A DNA stretch of 64,000 nucleotides from Petrosia ficiformis (lineage: Eukaryota > Porifera > Demospongiae > Haplosclerida > Petrosiidae), in NCBI GenBank assembly GCA_947044365.1, contig OX345643.1, positions 2,754,501-2,818,500 of the forward strand, given 5' to 3'. Under the pieces are notes generated by a model. It was not told where the DNA came from. It did not search any database and saw only the letters and a program-made list of their open reading frames with translations. Each line of letters opens with the position of its first letter. Position 1 is the stretch's first letter. The position numbers were made by a program, and so were the translations under genes. Positions 14,401 through 23,764 of this stretch are shown here, one piece after another.

Positions 14401-17139
14401 AAATTATCCCTATAACATCTAGAAACTTATTCCTTTTGCTAAAACTGTTCCTATGACTGCTTTGTCATAGCTAGTGATCCTTTTCCTTTGTTGAAAAGAT
14501 TCACAAGTGCTAGAAACCAAAGCAATAACTTATTATTTATTTGTTTTTCTCCTCTTAAGGAATATATGCATTATGAGTGTAATAAGAGACTCTTTTATTT
14601 TGAGGAATTATGCAGAAGCTCAATAATTAACTATGACATCACCATCCAGAGTACGGTTTAGTCGCCATCTTGGAGTGGTTTCCACTGCTATTAATGGAAT
14701 AAACTGTCTTATAGTCTAGATCCTCACATGTACACCTTATATTCTTATTAGACAAATACAATAGAGATATTAGACTTAGTACTTCTGAACACAAGATGTT
14801 ACAATTGAAAATTTGGCAACAAGTCAGAGATATAGGCTGCTAAACTAGCTGAGTTGAGTATAGCTACTAGGAATAGTATGGTGTTTGAGAACTCTCTGAA
14901 GTTGACATAACAGGAGCTCAGGAACTAGTAACATACATTAAGTGGTGGCTAATTTGTCGTGGCATCCAATCTCCTTTTTCTTGGAGAAAACCCAATGTGC
15001 TTGAAGAGTAAGTTGACTAATTCAGCTTTCATGCCCTTAGAGATTATTTATAACAAGAGTTATTGCATTTAAGATTCGAAACTTGATAGATCAGGGAGTA
15101 TGGTCTTATGTTAATTGTACACCACAAAAACAGTTTGGATATTTGAACCAATCAGTTGGTTACCTCAATTGCATTTCAAATATCCCATTACTGCTCAATT
15201 GAGCTGTTGAAGAGTATGCCAGCTTAACTTTTGGTGTTGGAATGTTGTTCATAATGACATGTAAACTTGTCATGATTCACAGTTTACATGCCAGTACTTC
15301 CCCACTATAAGTTTGCATAATTACTGACATTCTATCTGTCATCCCCCATTATTAATTTACTTAGTCTTTGTGAACACAACATTTCAACACTATAAATTAA
15401 ATTAGAAATTGGCTTACCTTCCAACAGCTTAATACTGTATGGTATGAAAAGCTAAATTGGCATGCAATTGAGGTAACCAACTGAAATAACCAAACTTTGT
15501 TTGCAGTGTACCTTATTTCACTCAAACTTGTCCAATTTTGCAGCTTGTAGCTATGGCTTTTTACTGAAATTTCAGCTGTAAGAATTTGCTTAATATTTCT
15601 GTTGATGATCGCTTTGTAAGAATATTCAGTATACACAATGAGCAGACTAGATGCAAAAACAGTGCATTTTCATATTGACACCAATACAAATACTCCAAGA
15701 TGGTGCATACACTGCAAAAACAAAATAGCTAATTACATTCAATTATAGTTGAAGCACTATAATTTTAGGGTGCTGTCTAGTGTACAATTACATGTAGTAA
15801 ATATTTGACATGAAATATATGGGTAGACAGTGTCTACTCATATTTCATGTCAAATTAAGATCTAGTACATGTAATTGTGTCTGGCCATTAAAAGGGTTTG
15901 TAAACCCGGCAAACATATAATGCTTGGTACACATTATGTCATAGTAACATCATGCATGTGGTGTATTATTAGTATTCCAATTCTAACATCTGGGAAAACA
16001 ACTGATGTTACTAGATAGCTCATTCCAGAGTAATTAATATGTACATGAGTTTGTACTTATAATAGCAAATAACATGTGATCATTTTGATGTACTCCTCAG
16101 ATATTTGAAAGGTCAGCACATGTATGTAACCATAATTATGAGATTTACATGTTTAAAGTACATGTACATTGTATTATTTTTGTTACCATTCTTTATAATG
16201 CATGTACTTTAAATACTCTAAAGCAATAAATTACTACTTGTAAACATTACCTAGCTAAACAAGAAAGCAGCATTGTCTCGGGAGGAATTGAAACTCATGT
16301 AACCAAAAATGTTTTGGCTACTATGATTCTAATTCTATACACTAATACATAGTTTATACTCTTCCTACTATACAACGGTATAGTTAGCTACTTACAGTTG
16401 TTCGTTCAATTGTAGCAGGCTCACTTTGTGGTTCTCTGATTGAGTGAATGCCATTTTCCGTTGATATTTTTCAAAACATGGTTGCAGCATGGCTGCCTGA
16501 TATCGTATATTTATTTTTTATCTATTAAACTGTAGCTACAAGATAATATTGCAATAGCATGTACACATTCCAAGATATTAAGCGCACGTATAGGTATGTG
16601 TCTAGAGTGCATATATGTTCTCTTGGACATCAATAGGTAAGCCTTACATTAATTGATAGTGAATATATTTGGTCAACCAAAACAAAATGACGAAATAGAC
16701 CCTCAGTTGAATGCTAAGAGGTGTGTGAGTGAGTAAGTATTTCTACATCTATGACAGATTTAAGCTGTCTACAAATGTCTATCCTACTTTTGATAGACAC
16801 AGAAACAGTGAATCAAGCTCATGGAACAAAATTCATTGTGGGACAAACTCATGGTACAAGCACTATTCAATTGCAAATCATTCAGTGACTGACAAAATTT
16901 TATTCATGAAAACTTAGCTTGCAGTGGGATGGTTCTGGCTATGTGAGACTAACTGTCTGCATGTAACAATGAAATGAAGAACCAAGTCACCTAACTGAAT
17001 AGCAAGTTTACAGATATGGCATACCATTCAGAAATGCTGCAATAATTATAAATTACTTTGTGTGCACATACAACTCACCATTGATTACTCGACGAGGAAG
17101 CGGCGGGCCTGGACTGCTGTCTGATGTCTCTTCAGCCAT
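1..17139 (-). CDS. RNF213: RNF213-like AAA+ E3 ubiquitin ligase, paralogue A (5' part, runs off left edge)
   Basis: This is the N-terminal part of an RNF213/mysterin-family gene on the minus strand, assembled by eye from eleven exons that join in frame: 17139-17079, 9534-9168, 8752-8674, 7479-7330, 6951-6839, 5660-5547, 3371-3205, 3150-3068, 2666-2497, 2187-2025 and 1327-1007. That gives about 596 codons with no stop, and every junction is GT-AG. The start is the first ATG of exon 1, chosen because the paralogous plus-strand gene begins with the same MAEE.SDSSP peptide. The visible part is the N-terminal arm and start of the stalk; no AAA or RING motif falls in it, because those lie past base 1. 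The family is a giant AAA+ motor fused to a RING-type E3. Family assignment rests on exon-by-exon similarity to the plus-strand copy, whose later exons carry the AAA motifs. The last exon here ends in phase 0 with a good donor, so the gene continues left. Confidence 0.85.
303..362. repeat. (TA)n microsatellite
   Basis: About 60 bp of almost pure TA in an intron of paralogue A. Confidence 0.9.
775..836. repeat. Short hairpin in paralogue A intron
   Basis: Inverse words aaactgtagctatgtg and cacatagctacagttt are separated by about 25 nt. Confidence 0.55.
1007..1327 (-). CDS. RNF213: Paralogue A exon 11 (last exon before the window edge)
   Basis: 321 nt, phase 0 at both ends. It encodes GISFLDGMTELWNRKVWCKG through MFFALYKGLKICPIA and aligns throughout with plus-gene exon 11, with a one-codon difference. 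I found no match to plus-gene exon 12 between 1 and 1006, so the next exon is off the left edge. Confidence 0.9.
1403..1436. repeat. (GATA)n microsatellite
   Basis: Eight units of gata, followed by decayed units, immediately upstream of paralogue A exon 11 on the minus strand. Confidence 0.9.
2025..2187 (-). CDS. RNF213: Paralogue A exon 10
   Basis: 163 nt, three codons shorter than plus-gene exon 10. It encodes MIMSLEYFIQTGEELLSLMV and ends KASVEGTAAGVIDD, against EASVEGSVSGVIDE in the plus gene. Confidence 0.87.
2497..2666 (-). CDS. RNF213: Paralogue A exon 9
   Basis: 170 nt, one codon longer than plus-gene exon 9. The shared ending FIRPFSHIR and the core VINREIIEDFRRGLELSTML identify it. 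Confidence 0.88.
3068..3150 (-). CDS. RNF213: Paralogue A exon 8
   Basis: 83 nt, the same length and phase as plus-gene exon 8. It begins ISVHLKCLDRKG, against ISVHFKCLIEKL in the plus gene. Confidence 0.85.
3205..3371 (-). CDS. RNF213: Paralogue A exon 7
   Basis: 167 nt following a long pyrimidine-rich intron tail. It encodes EDFDIALSPEKITSVFHLLA and matches plus-gene exon 7 (KDFDIMFDSGEETKSVFQLL). The donor gtgagtg is identical in the two genes. Confidence 0.88.
3376..3560 (-). repeat. Polypyrimidine intron tract (minus strand)
   Basis: Purine-only on the plus strand, hence pyrimidine on the coding strand, directly before paralogue A exon 7. Long frames here are artefacts. Confidence 0.8.
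4264..5162. mobile_element. MITE of the 17 bp TIR family, interrupted by an hAT-like insert
   Basis: The left end resembles atctctatgattg and the right end reads gaaaacaatcatagacatgg ... ccataaaa. It is one of several copies in this window (21528-22034, 35371-35770, 36650-37066, 49081-49322, 57862-58751). Confidence 0.6.
4413..5083. mobile_element. hAT-like non-autonomous element, 8 bp target duplication
   Basis: The left end starts tagagctgggcgatag and the right end is its inverse, ...tatcacccagctcta in mirrored form. It is flanked on both sides by atatatgc, an 8 bp target-site duplication as made by hAT transposases. It encodes no transposase. It is inserted inside another repeat (4264-5162). 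Confidence 0.75.
5370..5444. repeat. (TA)n microsatellite
   Basis: About 70 bp of TA with two interruptions, downstream of paralogue A exon 6 acceptor-side sequence. Confidence 0.9.
5547..5660 (-). CDS. RNF213: Paralogue A exon 6
   Basis: 114 nt. It encodes YKCEELQKYITGCINAFESL and the residues that follow, matching plus-gene exon 6 (YKCDGLTRYTTACIDSFELL). Donor gtaaga, exit phase 2. Confidence 0.85.
6839..6951 (-). CDS. RNF213: Paralogue A exon 5
   Basis: 113 nt, the same length and phase as plus-gene exon 5. The 3' half is almost identical between the two genes (HKEFPFFLILAYRLNR), while the 5' half differs. Confidence 0.88.
7330..7479 (-). CDS. RNF213: Paralogue A exon 4
   Basis: 150 nt, phase 0 at both ends, with a gtacgt donor. 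The second half (ILDGDTMLPVSSDIGVFGMV) aligns with plus-gene exon 4 (ILFHGDTMLPVSNDAG...). The first half is shorter and divergent. Confidence 0.8.
7994..8068 (+). repeat. tRNA-like sequence (SINE head or tRNA pseudogene)
   Basis: It has a good anticodon arm (tctga / ctagcaa / tcaga, anticodon AGC, Ala-like), then a T arm around gggttcaaatcccc. The D stem is mispaired, the T stem has an extra base and the acceptor ends do not pair, so it is not a working tRNA. It sits just upstream of the MITE at 8105. Confidence 0.5.
8105..8406. mobile_element. hAT-like MITE
   Basis: A 302 bp element with terminal inverted repeats starting tagggctggga and ending tcccagcccta. The flanks cctttaat and attttaat match at 6 of 8 bases, consistent with an aged 8 bp duplication. 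The interior is AT-rich with several ATCGATT-type motifs and no ORF. Confidence 0.65.
8674..8752 (-). CDS. RNF213: Paralogue A exon 3
   Basis: 79 nt with a clear acceptor and a strong gtaagt donor. It encodes a Pro/Lys-rich linker starting LETVNSTKPIDP. It sits where plus-gene exon 3 sits but is barely alignable to it, and it exits in phase 0 instead of phase 1. It is probably a fast-evolving linker. Confidence 0.65.
9168..9534 (-). CDS. RNF213: Paralogue A exon 2
   Basis: 367 nt, exactly the length of plus-gene exon 2. It encodes a segment with the conserved blocks PAVVYNTPPTVVDW, IEGNHIRIHDL and VVSHSDGDTLLQVQN. The acceptor follows a pyrimidine tract at 9536-9535 and the donor is gtaaac. 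Part of this exon is duplicated as a broken copy at 26456-26577. Confidence 0.9.
9625..9694. repeat. Short hairpin element
   Basis: The arms attacgagtttgatacagcg and cgctgtatcaaacgagtatt flank a 25 nt loop. It lies at the retroelement side of intron 1 of paralogue A. Confidence 0.65.
9812..10781 (-). pseudogene. Retroelement ORF relics
   Basis: Two short frames. The first (10781-10371) reads EIVHWCRTIFKVPSGKFDNL and FVHELSHLFQAYADTSSMES. The second (10015-9812) reads ILVDKHPPSQPLISAAIMGA and KTDESPGPFG. Both resemble the region before the reverse transcriptase in repetitive ORFs of invertebrates: a FV.EL..LF.AYAD block, then a DKHP block and a G.AGPSG-like block. They are broken and separated. 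The exact class (LINE or other) is uncertain. Confidence 0.5.
11310..11370. repeat. Short GC-rich hairpin
   Basis: The arms ggattggcacg and cgtgccaatcc, with GCGC-rich inner parts, stand out from the AT-rich surroundings. It abuts the left end of the 11.4-13.1 kb element. Confidence 0.6.
11370..13075. mobile_element. 1.7 kb element with about 100 bp terminal inverted repeats
   Basis: The left end (acaacttcctgccagagaga, agtaccacacctactta, ccacaccccaaattactgta) is mirrored at the right end (tacagtaatttggggcatgg, taggtgtggtacttcctctc, ataaaactgaaagtg). The ORFs inside are short and unrecognised. A related solitary end is present at 17351-17450. Confidence 0.6.
13208..13646. mobile_element. MITE with ccgtattttc / aaaatacgg ends
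   Basis: The ends ccgtattttccagagtagtg and gggcttctaaaatacgg are imperfect inverse repeats flanked by TA, a Tc1/mariner-type target. The interior repeats ggccgggtct and similar GC-rich words. A related end occurs near 38699 (ccgtattttccaggg). Confidence 0.6.
13659..14036. repeat. Long foldback (hairpin) element
   Basis: Two arms of about 180 nt (13659-13840 and 13857-14036) are near-perfect inverse copies separated by about 16 nt. Outer ends: ggtaactccggacacgccca and tgggcgtgtccggagttacc. Inner ends: cgcgattcacac and gtgtgaatcgcg. Confidence 0.85.
15121..15508. mobile_element. MITE (cactgcaaaaacag family)
   Basis: Left end caaaaacagtttggatattt, right end ataaccaaactttgtttgca. The interior is partly palindromic (ttggtgttggaatgttgttc near the left, inverse words near the right). 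Confidence 0.65.
15786..15880. repeat. Imperfect hairpin
   Basis: The arms contain acaattacatgta and tacatgtaattgt at the outside, and tttgacatgaaatat and atatttcatgtcaaa inside, around a short loop with tagacagtgtcta. Confidence 0.6.
17079..17139 (-). CDS. RNF213: Paralogue A exon 1 (start codon)
   Basis: The ATG is at 17139-17137. The exon encodes MAEETSDSSPGPPLPRRVIN plus the first base of a Gly codon, then a gtgagt donor. It joins in phase 1 to exon 2 across a 7.5 kb intron. It aligns with plus-gene exon 1 (MAEELSDSSPDEPQLPRPVIN); paralogue A lacks one codon and the surrounding residues differ. The peptide is acidic and Ser/Pro-rich, with no signal peptide, which fits a cytosolic protein. 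Confidence 0.8.
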
Positions 17140-17260
17140 CCTCGCACAGGATCTGAAATGCCAGGTTCCTCAGACTGAAAATGTAACAGTAAATAACTGT
17201 AAAATGGCTAAATGCTTGGAATTTCCCAACGTCTTGATCACACGATTTTTGTGAACTTTA
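17140..17260 (-). promoter_or_regulatory. Paralogue A promoter-proximal / 5' UTR block
   Basis: The inverse counterpart of the block at 23565-23700. It contains acaaaaatcgtgtgatca on the minus strand, about 100 nt upstream of the ATG, and shows similar spacing and further matches just before the start codon. Confidence 0.45.
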
Positions 17261-17350
17261 TTCGAGATTAAACTTATTAATAATAATTATTAAGGTGGTG
17301 CTCGAGTAATTAGCAATCGGCTATACATTTCTGTTCTAATTATTCACCTC

Positions 17351-17450
17351 TGAAGTTTCCTGTTCAGAGAGGAAGTACCACACCCACTAAATATTTTTTA
17401 TTTCACTCATGTACTGGGTCTTGAATGTACCACGCCCCAAATTATAAAAT
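17351..17450. repeat. Solitary terminal repeat related to the 11.4-13.1 kb element
   Basis: Contains gaggaagtaccacacccact and ttgaatgtaccacgccccaa, matching the ends of the element at 11370-13075. It lies just upstream of paralogue A. Confidence 0.55.
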
Positions 17451-18940
17451 TTCAAGAATACATGAATTTGTCAGAACCTGTGAGATAAAACAAATTTAGT
17501 AGATAATGCGTACACTATAATTGTAATAAATAATTATAATTATATACTATAGACATGGAAATATGATAATGATGATACTGTGTGTAATAGAGCTTATTAC
17601 CGGGTATAATTATAATTATACACAGACAAACTATAATTATTATAATTATAGATTTATTTGTTTTCATTAATTTAATTTTATACTATAATTATTATACTGC
17701 TGCAAGTTCAAGTACAAGAAGAACAAAGCCATTTGTACTTCATTTGCTGTACTTGTACTTTGTCAGTATTCAGACCAGTCTAGTGTTGTTTTAGTGAACT
17801 AAAACAAATGCTACTATTTTAGTACAACCTTTTTCTAATTTATAAAATATTATATTATTGTTTACGTTACTGTTCTCGGATTATATAACAATGTTTCTTT
17901 GACAAATCAAACACACTCAGATACTAAATTTTCAAAACTCAAGATGATTTATATACAAAACAGAATATTCTAGAATGAAAAGCACATGTATAACAAACTA
18001 GAAAAACTGGTTTTCTTAGTAGTTTGAGCATGCCTAAACCAAGGTACAATGATCAAAGTAAGTGATAATATAATTATCAAATCAACAATAAGTTAAATTG
18101 AATATTAAGCACAAACAATTATTGATGACATTTTAGTTATAGAACTATACTTGTAATGGATGTTTTGGCTCACTTGCAAGCAGTGCAAATGGATGTATAA
18201 TTTCAACTATCATCGTTTCAGTATATTCCTCATTGTACTGCAACGGTTCAAATTTCAATCGACATATTAGTATTTGCATTTATACAGTTTTAGCTAAAAC
18301 AACACTATGAAAACTATTAGTTAACTGTAACTAAACCAGCATCTCAAAATATGAAACTAAAACAACACTAATTCGCACAAGAATCTATGTGAAACCATCC
18401 AATCTTTGCACTCAATCCAGGTTGATCCTGCATGGTATCTCTGGCATACAATAGACATGAATCTTTTCCTATATGCTTTCACTTGTACAGTAGCCCATCT
18501 GGTTTTCATGACTGAGAACATGGTTATGAAGCCTTGCTCGAAGCAGTTGAGCAGGTGTACCATCACAACATTCAGTGCAAAAGCTAAATTCCTTGGCTGT
18601 TGATAATTGATACATATGCAATTGTAAAAAGGCCACAGTCACAACCTCCTGACTGTCTTTGAACATGAACCTCGACAAATAGGTCTATAACCATTATGAA
18701 CTTGTAGATAATTTTGTTGAGTCATGGTATTTAATTCGTATTCATAGTTGAATCTGCTGAGTCATAACATTTAAAACATATTCATAGCTGAAGGTTTCCA
18801 CTACACAAACCAGGTTCTATATAAAATAAATTCCGGTTCATATTATAAAATGGGATTTATACTATATAATTAGAGCATCTAACATCAAAGGGAATTATTC
18901 ATGCTATGGTTTATTTATAATTATCACTGGGCCTCCAATA

Positions 18941-19018
18941 AACAAGCTCAGTCCTCTAAGGGTTAGGGAAAGTAATCATATGATTACTTTCCCTAACCCT
19001 TAGAGGACTGAGCTTGTT
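18941..19018. repeat. Perfect 78 bp palindrome
   Basis: The two 39 nt halves are exact reverse complements with no spacer, centred at 18979/18980 (atcatatgat). Outer words aacaagctcagtcctctaag and its inverse. Its right half forms the left end of the inverted-repeat element at 18980-19785. Confidence 0.9.
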
Positions 19019-19785
19019 TCTCTAAATTTTGCCCATTTCCAACACTGGAGTCTCTGCTGCATATATTTTGGCCATCGTTCACTTTCTCTACCCCAAACTT
19101 GGCTCCTTTTCTGACATGGAGTACTACTTCTACCAACTTGCAGGGACTCAAAAGTCCCTAAGTGCTTCGTAGGGATTAATTTAAATGCTCCCTCTTTTGA
19201 CTGCAACTGGGGCAAACAAAACAACCCCACTGCATGTTGGCACCATGGAGCTACACCCACGATTTCAGGTTTTACAGCAAGTGTCTCAACTACCCACCAG
19301 ATTGTGTGCAACTTGCGTGGGCGGCAAGGGGCTGCGCTTCTTAATGGGGGGATATCCTTTAAAATCCTCCCGTACTCGTTATTTAGCCCAAAGGGTGGCC
19401 GAATAACCATCAACGTTTTAGCCATTTTCATGGGCTTATGCCTGACTACAATTAAAAATATTTGGAATGCTGTGTATTACTAGGAACATACTCTGAACCA
19501 TGGAGGGGATAAATGTCAAATGTATATGCGGTTTGGAGTGTGTGCCTGTAAAACCAGAAATCATTTGGAGGGAGAGCACTGAATTTGAATTAATCCTATG
19601 AAGTGCTTGGGCCTTGGGGACTTTCGAGTCTCAATAAGCAAGTGGTAGAAGTAATACTCCATGTTGGAAAAGGAAGTTTGGGGTAGAGAAAGTGAACAAT
19701 GGCCAAAATATACGCAGCAAGGACGCCAGTGTTGGAAATGGGAATCATTTTGAGAAACAAGCTCAATTCTCTAAGGGTTAAAACA
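18980..19785. mobile_element. 0.8 kb element with about 200 bp inverted ends
   Basis: The sequence 19003-19200 (tagaggactgagcttgtttc, cccatttccaacactgg, ttggccatcgttcactttct) is mirrored in 19600-19785. The ORFs on both strands are shadows of the arms and are not genes. Confidence 0.65.
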
Positions 19786-20395
19786 GATAAAATCATTTCA
19801 TCATACATTGCATGCAAATTTGTTATACATAATACAATTCAATTACACAATTATCAGAGAGTACGGTAGTATGTAGCTGAAATTTTGAAATCTCTGGTAA
19901 TATATACAGATAAGTTATAATATATATAACATACAATATATTGAGTATTTTTATAACTAACAATACCTTTTAGATGCCCAGAAATCTTCGTTAAAGTATA
20001 GAACCGGCAAGTAGTAAAACTGGCACTATTATTACCCTCGCCGCGAAGCGTAGGCGGAAGGGTACGGTGTGTGTCTGTGTGAGTGTTCGCAAATTTTGGG
20101 AAATCTACGAACATTGGTGGCGGCTCAAACGAGCTACTGGCAGACTTCAAATTATACAAGGATCAAAATTAACAAGAGGCTTTCGCTAAAACCCTTCGGT
20201 TATAAAGTTATCACAATTTTTATAACTCACGGTTGCTGTTTCCAGACTTGAGAAGACTCTTTGAGGCATCAGGACACATCAAAACATAAATACTCCTGTA
20301 TCATGACTATCGCTAGCAAAGCACTACATAAAAGCAAACAAAATTTGGGTAGTGGTTGCTACAACATCGAGCACTCAGACTAGCTCCAAGACATG

Positions 20396-20521
20396 CCATT
20401 AGGGAGAGTACGTTAGCATCACGATACGTCCGGGTTTCTCCAGTTACGTTCATCATGCATACATGCATATGCGCCTCCGTACTGTCCTAAGCTAACGTAC
20501 GCTAACGTACTCTCCCTAATG
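20396..20521. mobile_element. 126 bp MITE
   Basis: Terminal inverse repeats ccattagggagagtacgtta and taacgtactctccctaatgg around a core of about 85 bp. A gctaacgtac word is doubled at the right end. Confidence 0.65.
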
Positions 20522-21527
20522 GTATAGACAAGGAAGAGACTGCATGGTATAATCATACCAAAATCTTTCAGTTATAATGTAACAAGTACTGACTTTTAAT
20601 TATAATATAACTATTATTATAATATATATATAATATTATTATAAAAACTAACATGCCAGTACAATTTTATTACTTTATATGTTTTATGCACATAAACCAA
20701 ATGATCTAAAGTAAACGTTTTCATTAATTCATTAATTAATATATGACCATACAAACGAGCAAGTATTACTTTGCCAAATAGGCGAGGGTCCCGTCCCGAC
20801 GGCGCTCGAGATTATTATTGATAATTCTGCTTCTTTTTCAGAAAAATAGATTTCTACGTTTCTAGAGCTATTTCAAGTAGTTTTCGCACAAATACAAATT
20901 TATGGGAACAAACTTTGTACTGTTCTGTTTCTTGACCTAGAGAACGAATACTTTCAGAGTTTCAGTTACTACAGCAACTTACTTACGATAGGACGCCATT
21001 TGTAATAAAACACACCCATTAATTTTAGAGATGGTGTGCTACAACGTTGTATAAAGTACTATTATACATATCATCACTTCCACAAATAGCAAAATTTGTA
21101 AAGCCAGATGATACTGAAACTGTCCATGTACAAATCATTAAATGTATTAGTTGATCACTCTCAGATAAGAAATTTCATCACAATTATGCCACTAATTCAA
21201 TTTAATGAAATAATAAACACTATTTTTAAAAATGAAAGAGTACGTAGGAATATATATTATTATACCAAGTCATTTAAAAATAAAATCGAAACAAGAATAA
21301 TATAGAAACATGTTCAAAAATGAAAGAGGATGTAGGAATTGTAATAACAAATAATTACAATATTGCAGTAAATTTTGAGTACTGTCTCTGGACACCATTC
21401 CTGCATAAAATATCAATACTGTAAATGAAACAGAATTTTCATCATGTATTTGATCAAATATTTACCTGAATTCTTTAAAAATAGAATCGAAACAAGAATA
21501 ATAAAAAACATTTTAAAAAACAAGTGT

Positions 21528-22034
21528 ATATAGAGAAAAAACATGCCTATATTTGCTTTGTGATGACTATGTATTAAGCATTGCTGATGGCACTAGTGTC
21601 TCTACCTTTCTGTGTACTCCTGGGGCCTGAAGACGTAAGTGTAAGCCTAATTGCAGTCTAAATACACAGATGTCTGATGAACTGACTGAGGTACTCCTTC
21701 AAGGTTCTAAATGATGACTTCCTCGTGTCTGAAACTCAACAACTTATCATACTTAACTTGTTTAAGATTCTTGCATAATATCTATACTGTTTCTCTGCTA
21801 TATACAACAGTTATTAGCAGTTTTACATCCTTTCTGAATCTTCCTGGCTGGTCTGTAGCTCAAACGCGCGTTCTTTTACGCGCCACGCCCATTAATTGAC
21901 CGAGCCCCCCGGGAATGACGCAACTTCCTTAACTACGTATACAACGCATAGTCGCGCAAGTGACACAAGAATATATATATATATATATATATTAAACCCC
22001 GTGGAAAGCAATTATAGGGATGGCCCTACGGGCC
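21528..22034. mobile_element. MITE of the 17 bp TIR family, diverged copy
   Basis: The right part, with acgcgccacgcccattaatt, an AT repeat, the nearby block gtggaaagcaattatag and the terminal ccataa, matches the other copies. The left part is eroded. Confidence 0.55.
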
Positions 22035-22061
22035 ATAATAAGAGTATGTAGGGATAGCTAT

Positions 22062-22255
22062 ATATCAAAACCGAAAAAGTACAGGAACAAGATGGCTTTA
22101 AATTTGGCAACAAAATGAAATACCACTTCCACATAACAACCCTACATAAGTATACACAACTTAAGTAAAGGCAAAACACAAAGAAGTGATACTTATGTAC
22201 GGTTGTTATGTGGAAGTGGTATTTCATTTTGTTGCCAAAGCCATCTCGTTTCAAA
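22062..22255. repeat. Hairpin MITE, copy 1 of 3
   Basis: The arms include aatgaaataccacttccaca and tgtggaagtggtatttcatt. The left flank atatcaaaaccgaaaaagta is the mirror of the right end of copy 2. Intergenic. Confidence 0.75.
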
Positions 22256-23564
22256 ATGTTTTTTATTATTCTTTAATAATAATAATATATAATATTAATA
22301 CTTATGTTATAGTAATAATTATGATGTATAATAATATCAATTATTCTTATCAGTATTATTATATTATATAATTTGGTAACAATAATAATACAACTTATAA
22401 TAGTGCAAAACATTGTGTTAATGCATATAATTGTGTACATGCATAATTATAACTACACTAATGAAATCATTCTAAACTTATTTAATATCATTTCTGATCT
22501 AGTCAATTCAGTCCAACAATTTAACTGTCAACACACACACTCATTTTAATAAAAAAGTTTTGAAGACTGTTTGCAGAAACTAAACGCCTCCTCTGAGGTG
22601 GCCCACATTTGCCCACACTACTCGATCTATTCTGCTCTCTGAATGATCTGATTTCTCACTGGATCAAAAATGTAGTAATGTTGACTCTTATGAACATTGT
22701 TAAGTTGATTATTATTAAGTCATTGCAATTGCCATTGTGTGTGCTAAGAATAGTATAGCCAATTATCTTTATTATGTCTTCTAATGAATTATAGTCTCAT
22801 TGTCTATGTAAGGGCACTAGCCCTAGTTTTTGTATCTATATAAGCTGAATTTTTATTCAAGAGATTTAGCCCAGATTTCACTAAGGCAGTTAATCACTGT
22901 TCAGGTTACTACACAAAAGATCACCAATTCTATTGCATTCGTGACAATGGCTTTTTAAAAAATGTGTCCTGAATGTCTGATGGTACAAATACAACTAATC
23001 AATAACTAAGTATCAACTATTAACTGAACTGAACTAAAATTCTTAATGGCTGCAATGATGTGTTTATTGACGTGACAAGTAAGAGTTTAAAATAACTATT
23101 TTGTAAATATCTGCACAATTGTGATCATGCATCGGCAAGCACTTCAGTGCTTATGCTTAAAAGTGCTGTAAGCACATTTGTTTGAAGCAGCACAAGTGCT
23201 TTTGCCTGTGCTTATACTGTGTTAACATAATTCAGACATCTCTCTCTGCAATTGGGGCCGGTATCATGGGGTTGAGATTACTGTCCCTATGTTTGAACAT
23301 AGCTGTATCAGTTGTGTACATAAATTGCCATCGTAGGGGTGGCTCTTCAGGTCATAAAAAAAATGTGTATTGACTTTTCTAATTATTTTCAATAGGAAAC
23401 TATTCAGTGACTTGAGAGAGTATTATGACATGCTACTGAGACTGTATGCAATAATACTTATTTAGGTGTACATATAATAGGAAATATTTTGTTATAATTA
23501 TAGATGTATGTTAAATAAAGACCAAAAAAATAATTTTTTTTCATAAGCTTAATTAACTTAAATG

Positions 23565-23700
23565 AAGTTTACAAAAATCGTGTGATCAGATCTATGGGAG
23601 GTACCCTTGGCGTTTTTTATTCTGCTGTTAAATTTTCGAAATCTGAGAAACGTTGAGGAATCTTGGTATTTTAGAGTTTAATAGCAGATTCTGTGAGAGG
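23565..23700 (+). promoter_or_regulatory. Paralogue B promoter-proximal / 5' UTR block
   Basis: The bases acaaaaatcgtgtgatca at 23571-23588 recur in inverse orientation at 17238-17255, upstream of paralogue A. The remaining bases up to the ATG are also alignable. It probably holds the core promoter or transcription start, but I see no clear TATA box or initiator, so function is inferred from conservation only. Confidence 0.45.
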
Positions 23701-23764
23701 ATGGCTGAAGAGCTATCAGACAGCAGTCCTGATGAGCCGCAGCTTCCTCGTCCAGTAATCAATG
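23701..23764 (+). CDS. RNF213: Paralogue B exon 1 (start codon)
   Basis: The ATG is at 23701. The exon encodes MAEELSDSSPDEPQLPRPVIN plus one base of a Gly codon; donor gtgagc. It is preceded by a region similar to the 5' flank of paralogue A. An in-frame upstream ATG at 23653 lies in the presumed 5' UTR and is not part of the conserved peptide. Confidence 0.8.

Larger units (their letters stand above)
17261..23564. other. Intergenic region between the two divergent genes
   Basis: I find no convincing gene. Open frames are below 145 codons and mostly fall in inverted repeats. The contents are repeats: the solitary end at 17351, the palindrome and element at 18941-19785, a MITE at 20396, the 17 bp TIR copy at 21528 and a hairpin MITE at 22062. 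The remaining bases are AT-rich with no feature I can name. Confidence 0.6.

Noticed and set aside
19000..19431. 143-codon minus-strand ORF
   Set aside because: It lies in the inverted arms of a mobile element, has no recognisable domain, and its mirror arm gives a similar spurious frame at 19596-19817.
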